The translations under genes were made by a program, and so were the position numbers. A stretch of DNA of 64,000 nucleotides from Streptomyces sp. R41. Lineage in GTDB: Bacteria; Actinomycetota; Actinomycetes; Streptomycetales; Streptomycetaceae. The notes under the pieces were generated by a model that had not been told where the DNA came from, did not search any database, and saw only the letters and a list, made by a program, of their open reading frames with translations. Positions within the stretch are counted from its first letter, which is position 1; every line of letters starts with the position of its first letter. The stretch covers positions 1,426,001 to 1,490,000 of the forward strand of contig NZ_CP163443.1 in the NCBI RefSeq assembly GCF_041053055.1. Reading direction: 5' to 3'. Below are positions 34,210 through 43,077 of this stretch, in pieces.

Positions 34210-34686
34210 ATGGCCGTGGACAAGCTCGACACCCGCATCCTTCGGCTGCTGCTGGAGCAGCCGCGCACCAGCGTGCGCGAGTACGCCCGCATTCTCGGCG
34301 TCGCCCGCGGCACCCTCCAGGCCCGCCTCGACCGGCTGGAGCGGGACGGCGTGATCACCGGGAGCGGCCCGTCCCTGTCCCCCGCGGCCCTCGGCCACCC
34401 CGTCCTCGCCTTTGTGCACATCGAGGTCACACAGGGCCATCTCGACGACGTGGGCGACGCGCTCGCCGCCGTACCGGAGATCATCGAGGCGTTCTCGATC
34501 ACCGGCGGCGGCGATCTGATCACCCGGGTCGTGGCACGCGACAACGCGCACCTGGAGGACGTGATCCAGGCACTGATCAGTCTGCCGGGCGTCGTTCGCA
34601 CCCGCTCCGAGGTGGCCCTGCGCGAGCGCGTCCCGCACCGGGTGCTGCCGCTGGTGGAGTCGATCGGGCGGGCCTCGAAGAGCTGA
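34210..34686 (+). CDS. Lrp/AsnC-family transcriptional regulator
   Basis: 158 residues: a helix-turn-helix (DTRILRLLLEQPRTSVREYA, then RGTLQARLDRLERDGVI) followed by an effector/oligomerisation (RAM) domain (LAFVHIEVTQGHLDDVGDAL, then FSITGGGDLITRVVARDNAHLEDVI). Such regulators respond to amino acids or related metabolites. It is divergent from the FUSC gene, over a 174-base gap holding the inverted repeat, so it most likely governs that exporter. Confidence 0.92.
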   Translation: MAVDKLDTRILRLLLEQPRTSVREYARILGVARGTLQARLDRLERDGVITGSGPSLSPAALGHPVLAFVHIEVTQGHLDDVGDALAAVPEIIEAFSITGGGDLITRVVARDNAHLEDVIQALISLPGVVRTRSEVALRERVPHRVLPLVESIGRASKS

Positions 34687-34731
34687 CCGGCGACGCGCGG
34701 CCGGCCATGGCCCCTTGGCATCCTTGACCCC

Positions 34732-35427
34732 ATGAGCACTCTCGGCGCCACTTCGGTCATCTTCGATCTCGACGGAACGCTCGTGGACAGCGAGCCGAAC
34801 TACTTCGAAGCGGGGCGGCAGACACTCGCCGGGCAGGGCATCACGGACTTCACCTGGGCCGACCACGAGCAGTACGTCGGCATCAGCACCCAGGAGACGC
34901 TCGCGCTCTGGAGGGAGCGCTACGGCCTGACGGCCCCGCTCGACAGCCTGCTCGCCGACACGAACCGCCGCTATCTGGAGCTGGCCCGCGCCTGCACGCA
35001 GGTGTATCCGGAGATGCGGAAGTTCGTGGAACGGCTGGCCGCCGAGGGCGTCCCGATGGCCGTGGCCTCGGGTTCCTCGCCCGAGGCCATCGAGGCGATC
35101 CTGGCGGGCACGGGTCTCGCCTCCCATCTGACGACCGTCGTCTCGGCCGACGAGGTCACGCGGGGCAAGCCCGCCCCCGATGTCTTCCTCGAAGCGGCGC
35201 GCCGCCTGGGCGCCACCCCGGCGGACTGCGTGGTCCTGGAGGACGCCGCGCCGGGCGCCGCCGCCGCGCACACGGCCGGGATGCGCTGCATCGCGATCCC
35301 GTACGTCGCCGCGCAGGCCGACGACCCCATATTCGCGACGGCCGGGCTGCTGCTGCGCGGCGGCCAGGCCGAATTCACCGCGCAGTCCGCCTACGACTGG
35401 CTCGCGAGCTCGGCTCGGGCATCCTGA
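34732..35427 (+). CDS. HAD-superfamily phosphatase, beta-phosphoglucomutase-like
   Basis: 231 residues with all HAD motifs: FDLDGTLVDSE (nucleophile Asp12, acid-base Asp14), AVASGSSPEAI, GKPAPDVFLEAARRLG (Lys) and CVVLEDAAPGAAAA. A four-helix cap after motif 1 places it in the subfamily of beta-phosphoglucomutase and sugar-phosphate phosphatases. The exact substrate is open. It starts 45 bases after the Lrp gene and is followed by the carboxylase gene. Confidence 0.88.
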   Translation: MSTLGATSVIFDLDGTLVDSEPNYFEAGRQTLAGQGITDFTWADHEQYVGISTQETLALWRERYGLTAPLDSLLADTNRRYLELARACTQVYPEMRKFVERLAAEGVPMAVASGSSPEAIEAILAGTGLASHLTTVVSADEVTRGKPAPDVFLEAARRLGATPADCVVLEDAAPGAAAAHTAGMRCIAIPYVAAQADDPIFATAGLLLRGGQAEFTAQSAYDWLASSARAS

Positions 35428-35457
35428 ACTTCCACAACGTCCAGGGAAGAGGGGCTC

Positions 35458-38400
35458 ATGGGTGCTGCCGCCGTACTCGTCGCCAATCGCGGGGAGATCG
35501 CCGTACGCGTGCTGCGCGCCGCCTCCGAGCTCGGGCTGCGCACGGTGGCCGTGTACGCGGACGGGGACGACTCGCATGCCCAACGGGCCGACGAGGCCGT
35601 GCCGTTGAAGGACTACCTCGACGCGGACGCGCTCGTGACCGCCGCACGGAACACCGGCTGCGCGTTCCTGCACCCCGGGTACGGGTTTCTGAGCGAGGAC
35701 GCCGCCTTCGCTCGGCGCTGCGCCGCGGCCGGGATCACCTTCGTGGGGCCCTCCCCCGAAGTCCTGGACCTGTTCGGCGACAAGGCACGCGCGCGTGCGT
35801 TCGCCGTGGAGCTCGAGGTGCCCGTCCTGCCGGGGACGGACGGTGCCACCACGCTCGACGACGCACGGGAGTTCCTGGCGGGCGGCCCGGTGATGATCAA
35901 GGCGGTCGGCGGGGGCGGCGGACGCGGTGTGCGGGTGGTGCGTTCCGACCGGGAGCTGGCCGAGGCGTGGGAACGGTGCCGCTCGGAGGCCCGACAGGAA
36001 TTTGGACGCGGCGAGTTGTACGTCGAGCGGCTGATGGAGGGTGCCCGGCACATCGAGGTGCAGATCGTCGGCGACGCGACAGGCGCCGTCACGCACCTCT
36101 GGGAGCGGGACTGCAGCGCCCAGCGGCGCCACCAGAAGCTGATCGAGATCGCCCCGGCTCCCGAACTGGCCGATTCCACAAGGGAAAAGCTGCTGTCCGC
36201 CGCCCTGCGGATGGCCCGCGCCACGCGCTACGCGGGGCTCGGCACCTTCGAATTCCTCGTCCAGGAACAGGGCGAGGATTTCCACTTCATCGAGGCCAAT
36301 CCGCGGCTCCAGGTGGAGCACACGGTCACCGAGGAGGTGACGGGCGTCGACCTGGTCGCCGTACAACTGCGGCTGGCCGCGGGCGAGACGCTGGAGGCGC
36401 TGGGGCTCGCCGGACCCCCGCAGGCGCCCCGTGGGTTCGCCGTCCAGACCCGGGTCAACGCCGAGGTCACGTCCGCCGACGGGACAGTGCGGCCGTCGGC
36501 CGGGCGCCTCACGCGATTCGACGTGCCGACGGGGCCAGGCATGCGCGTCGACACGGCGATGCGTGCCGGGACCCAAGTGGACGTCCGCTTCGACTCGTTG
36601 CTCGCCAAGGTCATCGCCCATGTACCGCACGACTTCGCCGCCGCGTGCGAACGTGCCCGTCGCGCGCTCGGCGAATTCGAGATCGAGGGCGTACGCACCG
36701 GAATTTCCTTGCTGCGCTCTGTTCTTGACCGACCTGGGTTCTGGCGGCACACCGGCTTCGTCGAGGAGCACTTGGCGGAGTTGCTGCCTGAAGACGACCA
36801 GCCCGTGTTGGTCGAGGGGACGGTGTCCGCGCCGATGAGCGGCACGGTCGTCTCCATCGCGGTCGCGCCCGGTGAACCGGTGGGCGCCGGGGAGCAGTTG
36901 CTGGTCCTGGAGGCCATGAAGATGGAGCACGTCATACGTGCTCCGGTCTCCGGTGTCGTACGCGCCCTGCACACACGCGTCGGCGACACGGTGGGCGAAG
37001 GTCGTCCTCTGCTGGCGCTGGACGAGAGAAGCGGCACGACCACCGAGGCGCGCACCGACGAGACGCCGGACCTGGACGCCGTGCGCCCCGATCTGGCCGA
37101 GGCCGTGCGCCGTCATGCCGTCGGCCTGGACGAGAGCCGCCCCGAGGCCGTCGCGAAGCGCCACGCCATCGGACGTCGCACCGCCCGCGAGAACATCCAG
37201 GACCTGTGCGACGAGGGAACCTTCGCCGAGTTCGGCGCCCTGGCGATCGCCGCCCAGCGACAGCGGCGCACGCTGGACGACTTGATCCGTTCGACTCCGG
37301 CGGACGGCATGGTCACCGGCACCGGGCGCGTGGGCGGCGCGCCGTGCGTGGCGATGTCGTACGACTACACGGTGCTCGCGGGTACGCAGGGGCTGCAGAA
37401 CCACCGCAAGACCGACCGGATGCTGGCGCTGGCGGAGGAACGGCGGCTGCCGGTCGTGCTGTTCGCCGAGGGCGGCGGCGGTCGCCCGGGAGACACGGAC
37501 ACCACCTCCATCGCCGGACTGGACGTGACCACCTTCCAGCGGATGGGACGGCTCAGCGGCCTCGTACCTCTGGTCGGCATCGCCTCCGGCCGCTGCTTCG
37601 CGGGCAACGCGGCGCTGCTCGGCTGCTGCGACGTCGTCATCGCGACTCCGGACGCCTCGATCGGCATGGGCGGCCCCGCGATGATCGAGGGCGGTGGCCT
37701 GGGCGTGTACCGCCCCGAGGAGGTCGGTCCGCTGTCGGTCCAAGTACCCAACGGGGTCGTGGACTTGGCGGTGCCCGACGAGGCGGAGGCGGTCCGGGTC
37801 GCGCGCCAGTACCTGTCGTACTTCCAAGGCACACAGGCCACTTGGGAGGCCCCGGACCAGCGGCTGCTCCGGCATGTCGTCCCGGAGAACCGGCGTCGTG
37901 CGTACGACATGCGCACCGCCGTCGAGACGCTGGCGGACAGCGGATCGGTGCTGGAGCTCCGACAGGTCTTCGGAACCGGGGTGTTGACCTGCCTCGTCCG
38001 CATCGAGGGCCGCCCGCTGGGGCTTGTCGCCAGCAACCCCGCCCACCTGGGTGGCGCCGTCGACCGCGACGCCGCGGACAAGACCGCCCGCTTCCTACAG
38101 CTCTGCGACGCCTTCGGACTCCCGGTCGTCTCGCTCTGCGACACTCCGGGTTTCATGGTGGGGCCGGACGCCGAACGCACCGCCACGGTACGGCACTTCG
38201 CCCGCCTCTTCGTGACCGGCGCGAACCTCCGCGTGCCTCTCGTCGGCCTCGTCCTGCGCAAGGCGTACGGCCTCGGCGCCATGGCCATGCTGGGCGGCTC
38301 CACCCGCGCCCCCTTGGCCACCGCCGCCTGGCCGAGTGGCGAGTTCGGCGGCATGGGCCTGGAGGGCGCGGTCCGCCTCGGCTACCGCAAGGAGCTGGCG

Positions 38401-38610
38401 GCGATCACCGATCCCGAGGAGCGCGAGCGGGCCTTCGAGGCGCGAGTGGCCGAGCTGTACGAACACGGGAAGGCGGTCAACGCGGCGTCGGCGCTGGAGA
38501 TCGACGCGGTGATCGATCCGGCGGAGTCGCGCGCGTGGATTCTGGCGGCGCTGGACGGAGGCCCGGACCTCCCTGAGGAGCGCGGGCGCTCATTCATCGA
38601 CACGTGGTGA
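35458..38610 (+). CDS. Single-chain acyl-CoA carboxylase: biotin carboxylase, BCCP and carboxyltransferase in one polypeptide
   Basis: 1050 residues. Residues 1-445 form the biotin carboxylase/ATP-grasp part (VMIKAVGGGGGRGVRVV, FIEANPRLQVEHTVTEEVTG). Residues 455-530 form the biotin carrier with EAMKMEH, biotin on Lys488. Residues 545-1050 form both carboxyltransferase lobes (ALIAAQ-like TPADGMVTGTGRVGG, GRCFAGNAALLGCCDVVIAT, then LCDTPGFMVGPDAERTATVRH and LVLRKAYGLGAMAMLGG). Most acyl-CoA carboxylases split these over two chains. The fused form resembles the long-chain acyl-CoA carboxylase (LCC) of Mycobacterium avium, which makes a homohexamer. Substrate length is not shown by the sequence. 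GAAGAGGGG precedes the ATG. Confidence 0.93.
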   Translation: MGAAAVLVANRGEIAVRVLRAASELGLRTVAVYADGDDSHAQRADEAVPLKDYLDADALVTAARNTGCAFLHPGYGFLSEDAAFARRCAAAGITFVGPSPEVLDLFGDKARARAFAVELEVPVLPGTDGATTLDDAREFLAGGPVMIKAVGGGGGRGVRVVRSDRELAEAWERCRSEARQEFGRGELYVERLMEGARHIEVQIVGDATGAVTHLWERDCSAQRRHQKLIEIAPAPELADSTREKLLSAALRMARATRYAGLGTFEFLVQEQGEDFHFIEANPRLQVEHTVTEEVTGVDLVAVQLRLAAGETLEALGLAGPPQAPRGFAVQTRVNAEVTSADGTVRPSAGRLTRFDVPTGPGMRVDTAMRAGTQVDVRFDSLLAKVIAHVPHDFAAACERARRALGEFEIEGVRTGISLLRSVLDRPGFWRHTGFVEEHLAELLPEDDQPVLVEGTVSAPMSGTVVSIAVAPGEPVGAGEQLLVLEAMKMEHVIRAPVSGVVRALHTRVGDTVGEGRPLLALDERSGTTTEARTDETPDLDAVRPDLAEAVRRHAVGLDESRPEAVAKRHAIGRRTARENIQDLCDEGTFAEFGALAIAAQRQRRTLDDLIRSTPADGMVTGTGRVGGAPCVAMSYDYTVLAGTQGLQNHRKTDRMLALAEERRLPVVLFAEGGGGRPGDTDTTSIAGLDVTTFQRMGRLSGLVPLVGIASGRCFAGNAALLGCCDVVIATPDASIGMGGPAMIEGGGLGVYRPEEVGPLSVQVPNGVVDLAVPDEAEAVRVARQYLSYFQGTQATWEAPDQRLLRHVVPENRRRAYDMRTAVETLADSGSVLELRQVFGTGVLTCLVRIEGRPLGLVASNPAHLGGAVDRDAADKTARFLQLCDAFGLPVVSLCDTPGFMVGPDAERTATVRHFARLFVTGANLRVPLVGLVLRKAYGLGAMAMLGGSTRAPLATAAWPSGEFGGMGLEGAVRLGYRKELAAITDPEERERAFEARVAELYEHGKAVNAASALEIDAVIDPAESRAWILAALDGGPDLPEERGRSFIDTW

Positions 38611-38624
38611 GGCGCCGGCGAGCA

Positions 38625-38785
38625 CGCCGCCCAGGCTCACGACACCCTCGCTCACGCCCGCTGCTCAGGCCCCGTCGCTCACGCCCCACGTTCACGGCAC
38701 CCTCGCTCACGCCCCACGTTCACGGCACCCTCGCTCACGCCCCGTCGCTCACGCGCGCTGCTCAGGCCCCCTCGCTCACGACACC
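38625..38785. repeat. CTCACG-rich tandem repeats between convergent genes
   Basis: A region of reiterated CTCGCTCACG, CGTTCACGG and GCTGCTCAGG. Two perfect 28-base copies (38675-38702 and 38703-38730) are flanked by partial ones. It separates the acyl-CoA carboxylase gene from the oxidoreductase gene and runs into the last codons of the latter. No stem-loop explains it, and the unit has no spacer structure. Confidence 0.8.
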
Positions 38786-39708
38786 CGGAGCACGATCTTC
38801 CCGAGCCGGTGACCCTCCTCCAGCGCCGTGTACGCCTGGGCGGTCTCGGCCAGCGGCATCACGCGCTCGACCCGCGGTACCAGCTTGCCGTCGTCGACCA
38901 GTCGGGTCAGCTCGTCGAGGCCGGCCCGGTCGGGCTCGACGACGAAGAACACCCCGCCCACCTTCGAGGGGTCCGGCGGAGCGACGATGCTCACCAGCGC
39001 ACCACCCGGGCGCAGCACCTGCCAGGAGCGGTCCTGGGTGTCGCCGCCGACGGTGTCGAAGACCAGGTCCATGTCCTTGACGTGCTCCTCGAAGCGTTCG
39101 GTGCGGTAGTCGACGACCTGCTCGGCACCCAGCTCGCGTACGAAGTCCGCGGCCTCGGCGGAGGCCGTCGCGATCACGGAGGCGCCCAGCGCGGCCGCCA
39201 GCTGCACGGCGACGGAACCGACACCGCCCGAGCCGCCGTGCACCAGCACGCGGGAGCCGGGGCGCAGCCCGCCGTGCCCGACCAGACCTTGCCAGGCCGT
39301 CAGCCCAGCCAGCGGCAGGGCCGCCGTACGGTCGTGGTCGAGCCGCCGCGGCTTGGCGGCCAGCACGGCCGCGGGGACGGCGACGTACTCGGCGGCCGCT
39401 CCGTCCCTGGTGAACGGGATCAGCCCGTACAGCTCGTCGCCAACCTCCCAGTCGGTCACCCCAGGTCCCAGCCGGGCGACGATCCCGGAGACCTCCTTGG
39501 AGGGGATGATCGGCGTGCGCGGACTGCCGCTGCCGTCGAAGCTGTCGGTCCAGGTCGCGTCCCAGCCCAGCTCACCCAACGTGATCGACGCCGAGCGCAC
39601 GGCGAGCAGCACTTCCCCCGCGTCCGCCTCGGGACGCGGTGCGACCTCGTACGTCAGCTGCTCCGGCCCGCCGCGACGGTGACCGCGTACCGCATGCATG
39701 GTGCTCAT
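38776..39708 (-). CDS. NADPH:quinone-oxidoreductase-like medium-chain dehydrogenase
   Basis: 310 residues of the zinc-free MDR type. A GroES-like N-domain (PSKEVSGIVARLGPGVTDWEVGDELYGL) is followed by a Rossmann fold (GSRVLVHGGSGGVGSVAVQLAAALGASVIAT) and a C-terminal LEEGHRLGKIVLRV. The zinc-binding Cys/His of alcohol dehydrogenases are absent, so it reduces quinones or enones with NADPH. The 3' end lies in the CTCACG repeats. Confidence 0.9.
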   Translation of the reverse strand: MSTMHAVRGHRRGGPEQLTYEVAPRPEADAGEVLLAVRSASITLGELGWDATWTDSFDGSGSPRTPIIPSKEVSGIVARLGPGVTDWEVGDELYGLIPFTRDGAAAEYVAVPAAVLAAKPRRLDHDRTAALPLAGLTAWQGLVGHGGLRPGSRVLVHGGSGGVGSVAVQLAAALGASVIATASAEAADFVRELGAEQVVDYRTERFEEHVKDMDLVFDTVGGDTQDRSWQVLRPGGALVSIVAPPDPSKVGGVFFVVEPDRAGLDELTRLVDDGKLVPRVERVMPLAETAQAYTALEEGHRLGKIVLRVS

Positions 39709-39776
39709 ATCGACCTCCAGCTCCGAGTCCTCAGCCGTACCTCCAGACTGCGGTGCGCAGCGTCATTCGGCATGCG

Positions 39777-40961
39777 TCATCCGACTGCGGCCGCCGACAC
39801 CGTCACCCGGTCGTGGTGGATCGGCGTCCGCGAGCCGGTCAGCGGCATGCCCGATCCGCCCCGCCGGGCCGCGACGATCTCCGCCGCGATCGACAGGGCG
39901 GTCTCCTCGGGGGTACGGGCGCCGAGGTCGAGGCCGATGGGTGAGCGCAGGCGGGCCAGCTCTCGCTCCGTGACCCCCACTTCGCGCAGTCGGCGGTTGC
40001 GGTCCTCGTGCGTGCGACGGGAGCCCATCGCGCCGACGAAGGCGACCGGCAGGCGCAGCGCCGTCTCCAGGAGGGGCACGTCGAACTTGGCGTCGTGGGT
40101 GAGCACGCACAGGACGGTGCGGTGGTCGGTCTCGGTGCGCCGGAGGTAGCGGTCCGGCCAGTCGATCACGATGTCGTCGGCCTCGGGGAAGCGGACGCGC
40201 GTGGCGAAGACGGCACGGGCGTCGCACACGGTCACGTGGTAGCCGAGGAACTTGCCCGCCCGTACCAGCGCCGCCGCGAAGTCCACGGCACCGAAGACGA
40301 TCATCCTGGGCGGCGGCACGCTCGACTCGACGAACAGCGTCACGCCGCCCGGGCAGCCCGATCCGTCCTCGGCGATCTCGACGGTGCCGGTGCGCCCCGC
40401 GTCCAGCATCGCGCGGGCCCCCGATGCGGCGCTCCGGCCCAGCTCCGAGCGATCGACGAGACCGCCGTCGTACGAGGCGCCGAGGCCCCCTTCGTACGAC
40501 GTGTACGACCCGTCGGCGTGAACCAGCAGCGCCCTGCCCAGCAGTTCGCCCGGCCCCCGGGCCACCCGGGCGAGAGCCACCGTCTCACCCCGGGCAGCGG
40601 CGGCCAGCCATGCCGTGAACACGGGCGTGTCCGTACGCACGGAAGTGGCCGTCCGCACCGGTGTGACCAGCACCTCGATGACCCCGCCGCAGGTCAGGCC
40701 CACCGCGAAGGCATCCTCGTCGCTGTAGCCGAACCGTTCGATGACCGTCGCGCCGTCTTGGAGGGCCTGGACGCACAGGTCGTACACCGCTCCTTCTACG
40801 CAGCCGCCGGAGACCGAGCCGATGGCCGTTCCGTGGCTGTCGACGGCGAGGGCGGCGCCGGGACCGCGCGGTGCGCTGCCGCCGACGGCCACAACGGTGG
40901 CGACGGCGAAGTCCCGGCCCTCCCCGACCCACCGGTTCAGCTCGTCGGCGATGTCAAGCAC
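39777..40961 (-). CDS. paoD: XdhC/PaoD-type molybdenum-cofactor insertion chaperone
   Basis: 394 residues from a GTG that overlaps the end of the molybdopterin subunit gene by eight bases. The XdhC_CoxI N-domain (FAVATVVAVGGSAPRGPGAA, GSVSGGCVEGAVYD) with its conserved Cys, and the C-terminal Rossmann domain (PPRMIVFGAVDFAAALVRAGKFLGY, then YVGAMGSRRTH-like FVGAMGSRRTHEDR), are complete. These proteins bind molybdenum cofactor, favour its sulfuration and load it into the partner enzyme. Last gene of the operon. Confidence 0.9.
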   Translation of the reverse strand: MLDIADELNRWVGEGRDFAVATVVAVGGSAPRGPGAALAVDSHGTAIGSVSGGCVEGAVYDLCVQALQDGATVIERFGYSDEDAFAVGLTCGGVIEVLVTPVRTATSVRTDTPVFTAWLAAAARGETVALARVARGPGELLGRALLVHADGSYTSYEGGLGASYDGGLVDRSELGRSAASGARAMLDAGRTGTVEIAEDGSGCPGGVTLFVESSVPPPRMIVFGAVDFAAALVRAGKFLGYHVTVCDARAVFATRVRFPEADDIVIDWPDRYLRRTETDHRTVLCVLTHDAKFDVPLLETALRLPVAFVGAMGSRRTHEDRNRRLREVGVTERELARLRSPIGLDLGARTPEETALSIAAEIVAARRGGSGMPLTGSRTPIHHDRVTVSAAAVG

Positions 40962-43077
40962 CCCGGGCTCCCTCGGCCGCCCGCAGGACGCGATCGGGCC
41001 GGATCGGCAGGTTCCGGTGGCGTACGCCGGTCGCGTGCCAGACCGCGTTGGCGATCGCCGCCGCGGCCCCGACGACTCCGATCTCGCCGATGCCCTTGAT
41101 CCCGACCGGGTCGTCGGGGTCCGGGTCGTCCACCCAGTCCGCCTCGATGGCCGGTACGTCGGCGTGCGCGGCGAAGTGGTAGCCCGCGAGGTCGGCGCCG
41201 ACATGGCCGCCGGAGGCCTGGTCTCTGACCGCCTCCTCGTGCAGGGCCATGGACAGGCCCCACGTCATGGCGCCGATGAACTGGCCGCGCGCGGTGAGCG
41301 GGTTGACGATCCGGCCCGCCGCGAAGATGCCGAGCATGCGCCGCACGCGCACCTCCCCGGTGGTGACGTCCACGGCGACCTCGGCGAACTGCGCCCCGAA
41401 GGTGTGCCGTTCCTTCTGCGCCAGCGCGCCGATGGCCGCGGAGGTGTCCGACCGCGCTGTGATCCCCTCGGGCGGAATGGCCCCGCCGGGGACCAGGCGC
41501 TCCCGCAGTTCGCGCGCCGCGGCGATGATCGCCCAGGCCCAGGAGCGGGTTCCCATCGAGCCGCCGGCGATGATCGCCGGCCCGAAGTCGCTGTCCGCGA
41601 TCCGCATCCGGATGCGCCCGGGTTCCACGTCCAGCGCGTCGGCGGCGACCTGGGTCAGCGCCGTCCTCGCGCCGGTCCCGATGTCCATCGCGGTGACCCG
41701 TACGGTGAAGGTGCCGTCCGCCTCCGCCGTCACGGCCGCCGTGGAGGGAGCGGACAGCGTGGGGAACGCGGCCGCGGCCACGCCGGTACCGAGCAGCCGG
41801 CGCCCGTCGCGGCGGATCCCGGGACGCGGATCGCGGTCCGCCCAGCCGAACCTGCGGGCGCCCTCCTCGAAGCAGGCGCGGAGATTGCGGCTGCTGAACG
41901 GCAGCCCGGACAGGGGGCCCACGGTCGGTTCGTTGCGCAGGCGCAGCTCGATCGGATCGATGCCGGACTTCTCGGCGAGTTCGTCGAACGCCGACTCCAG
42001 CGCGAACGAGCCCGGCGCCTCGCCCGGGGCGCGCATCCAGGTCGGGGTCGGCACATCGAGCCGTACGGCACGGGTGACCGTGTGGTGCGCGTCCGCGTCG
42101 TACACCGGACGCCCGAAATCGGCGCTGCGCTCGATGAATTCGAACACGGTCGAGGTCAGGCACTCCGCCTGGTGGTCCAGCGCACGCAGCCGCCCGTCGG
42201 CGTCGGCGCCGAGCCTGACACGCTGCGCGGTGGGACTTCGGTAGCCGACGAGCGAGAACATCTGACGGCGGGTCAGTACGACCCTGACCGGGCGGTGCAG
42301 GACGGTCGCCGCCATCACCGCGAGTACCGAGTGCGGGCGGGTCCCCTTGGATCCGAAGGCGCCGCCCACGTGTTCGGACCGCACTCGCACCGAGTCCGGA
42401 TCGAGCGAGAACAGCTTCGCGAGCTCGTCCGCCACGAACTTGCTGCCCTGGTTGGAGTCGATGACGTCGAGCCGGCCGCCGTCCCAGCGCGCCGTCGCCG
42501 CGTGCGGCTCCATCGGGCTGTGGTGCTCTTCCGGCGTGGTGTACTCGGCGTCCACGACCACGGCGGACGCCGCGAGTTCGGCCTCCAGGTCGCCCTTCCG
42601 CGCTTCCGAGCCCTCCGGTGTGTACATCCCCGGGCGCCCCGCGAAGAACGCGACGTCGTGCGGCTCCTCGTCGTACTCGACCACGAGCGCCTCGGCCGCT
42701 TCCCTGGCCTGCTCGGGTGTTTCGGCGACGACCAGCGCCACCGGCCAGCCGACGTACGGGATCCGGTCGTGCTGGAAGAGCTGAAGAGCCGGGTCGGGCT
42801 GTCCGAGCGGGTTCGTATAGTTCGGCTCCAGCCGCGGTGCGTTCCCGTGGTGCAGGACGGTCAGAACGCCGGGCATGCCCAGCACGGGGGCGTCCTGCAC
42901 CGAGCGGACGCGGCCGCGGGCCACGGTGGACAACACCAGCCAGCCGTGGGCGAGTTCGGGGTGCGGGACCTCCCCGGCGTAGCGGGCAGCTCCGGTGACC
43001 TTGGCGAGGCCCTCCACACGGGTGTGTGCGGTGCCGACAGCCTTCGCCGCCGCGGAGGTTCCGGTGGACGTGGTCAT
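40954..43077 (-). CDS. paoC: Molybdopterin-binding subunit of xanthine-dehydrogenase-family aldehyde oxidoreductase (PaoC-like)
   Basis: 707 residues from the ATG overlapping the FAD-subunit stop (ATGA). It has the two aldehyde-oxidase domains with cofactor contacts: VGGAFGSKGTRPHSVLAVMAA, RAPGEAPGSFALESAFDELA, GTGARTALTQVAADALDV, and catalytic Glu in KGIGEIGVVGAAAAIANAV. Length and motifs fit E. coli PaoC, which oxidises aromatic aldehydes. It forms a heterotrimer with the two products encoded upstream. Confidence 0.92.
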   Translation of the reverse strand: MTTSTGTSAAAKAVGTAHTRVEGLAKVTGAARYAGEVPHPELAHGWLVLSTVARGRVRSVQDAPVLGMPGVLTVLHHGNAPRLEPNYTNPLGQPDPALQLFQHDRIPYVGWPVALVVAETPEQAREAAEALVVEYDEEPHDVAFFAGRPGMYTPEGSEARKGDLEAELAASAVVVDAEYTTPEEHHSPMEPHAATARWDGGRLDVIDSNQGSKFVADELAKLFSLDPDSVRVRSEHVGGAFGSKGTRPHSVLAVMAATVLHRPVRVVLTRRQMFSLVGYRSPTAQRVRLGADADGRLRALDHQAECLTSTVFEFIERSADFGRPVYDADAHHTVTRAVRLDVPTPTWMRAPGEAPGSFALESAFDELAEKSGIDPIELRLRNEPTVGPLSGLPFSSRNLRACFEEGARRFGWADRDPRPGIRRDGRRLLGTGVAAAAFPTLSAPSTAAVTAEADGTFTVRVTAMDIGTGARTALTQVAADALDVEPGRIRMRIADSDFGPAIIAGGSMGTRSWAWAIIAAARELRERLVPGGAIPPEGITARSDTSAAIGALAQKERHTFGAQFAEVAVDVTTGEVRVRRMLGIFAAGRIVNPLTARGQFIGAMTWGLSMALHEEAVRDQASGGHVGADLAGYHFAAHADVPAIEADWVDDPDPDDPVGIKGIGEIGVVGAAAAIANAVWHATGVRHRNLPIRPDRVLRAAEGARGA

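Noticed and set aside
34096..38046. A minus-strand open frame of about 1316 codons
   Set aside because: Shadow of the Lrp, HAD and acyl-CoA carboxylase genes; no domain, no ribosome site.
38625..38785. Possible CRISPR array in the CTCACG repeats
   Set aside because: Repeats are directly abutting with no unique spacers, units vary in length, and there are no cas genes.
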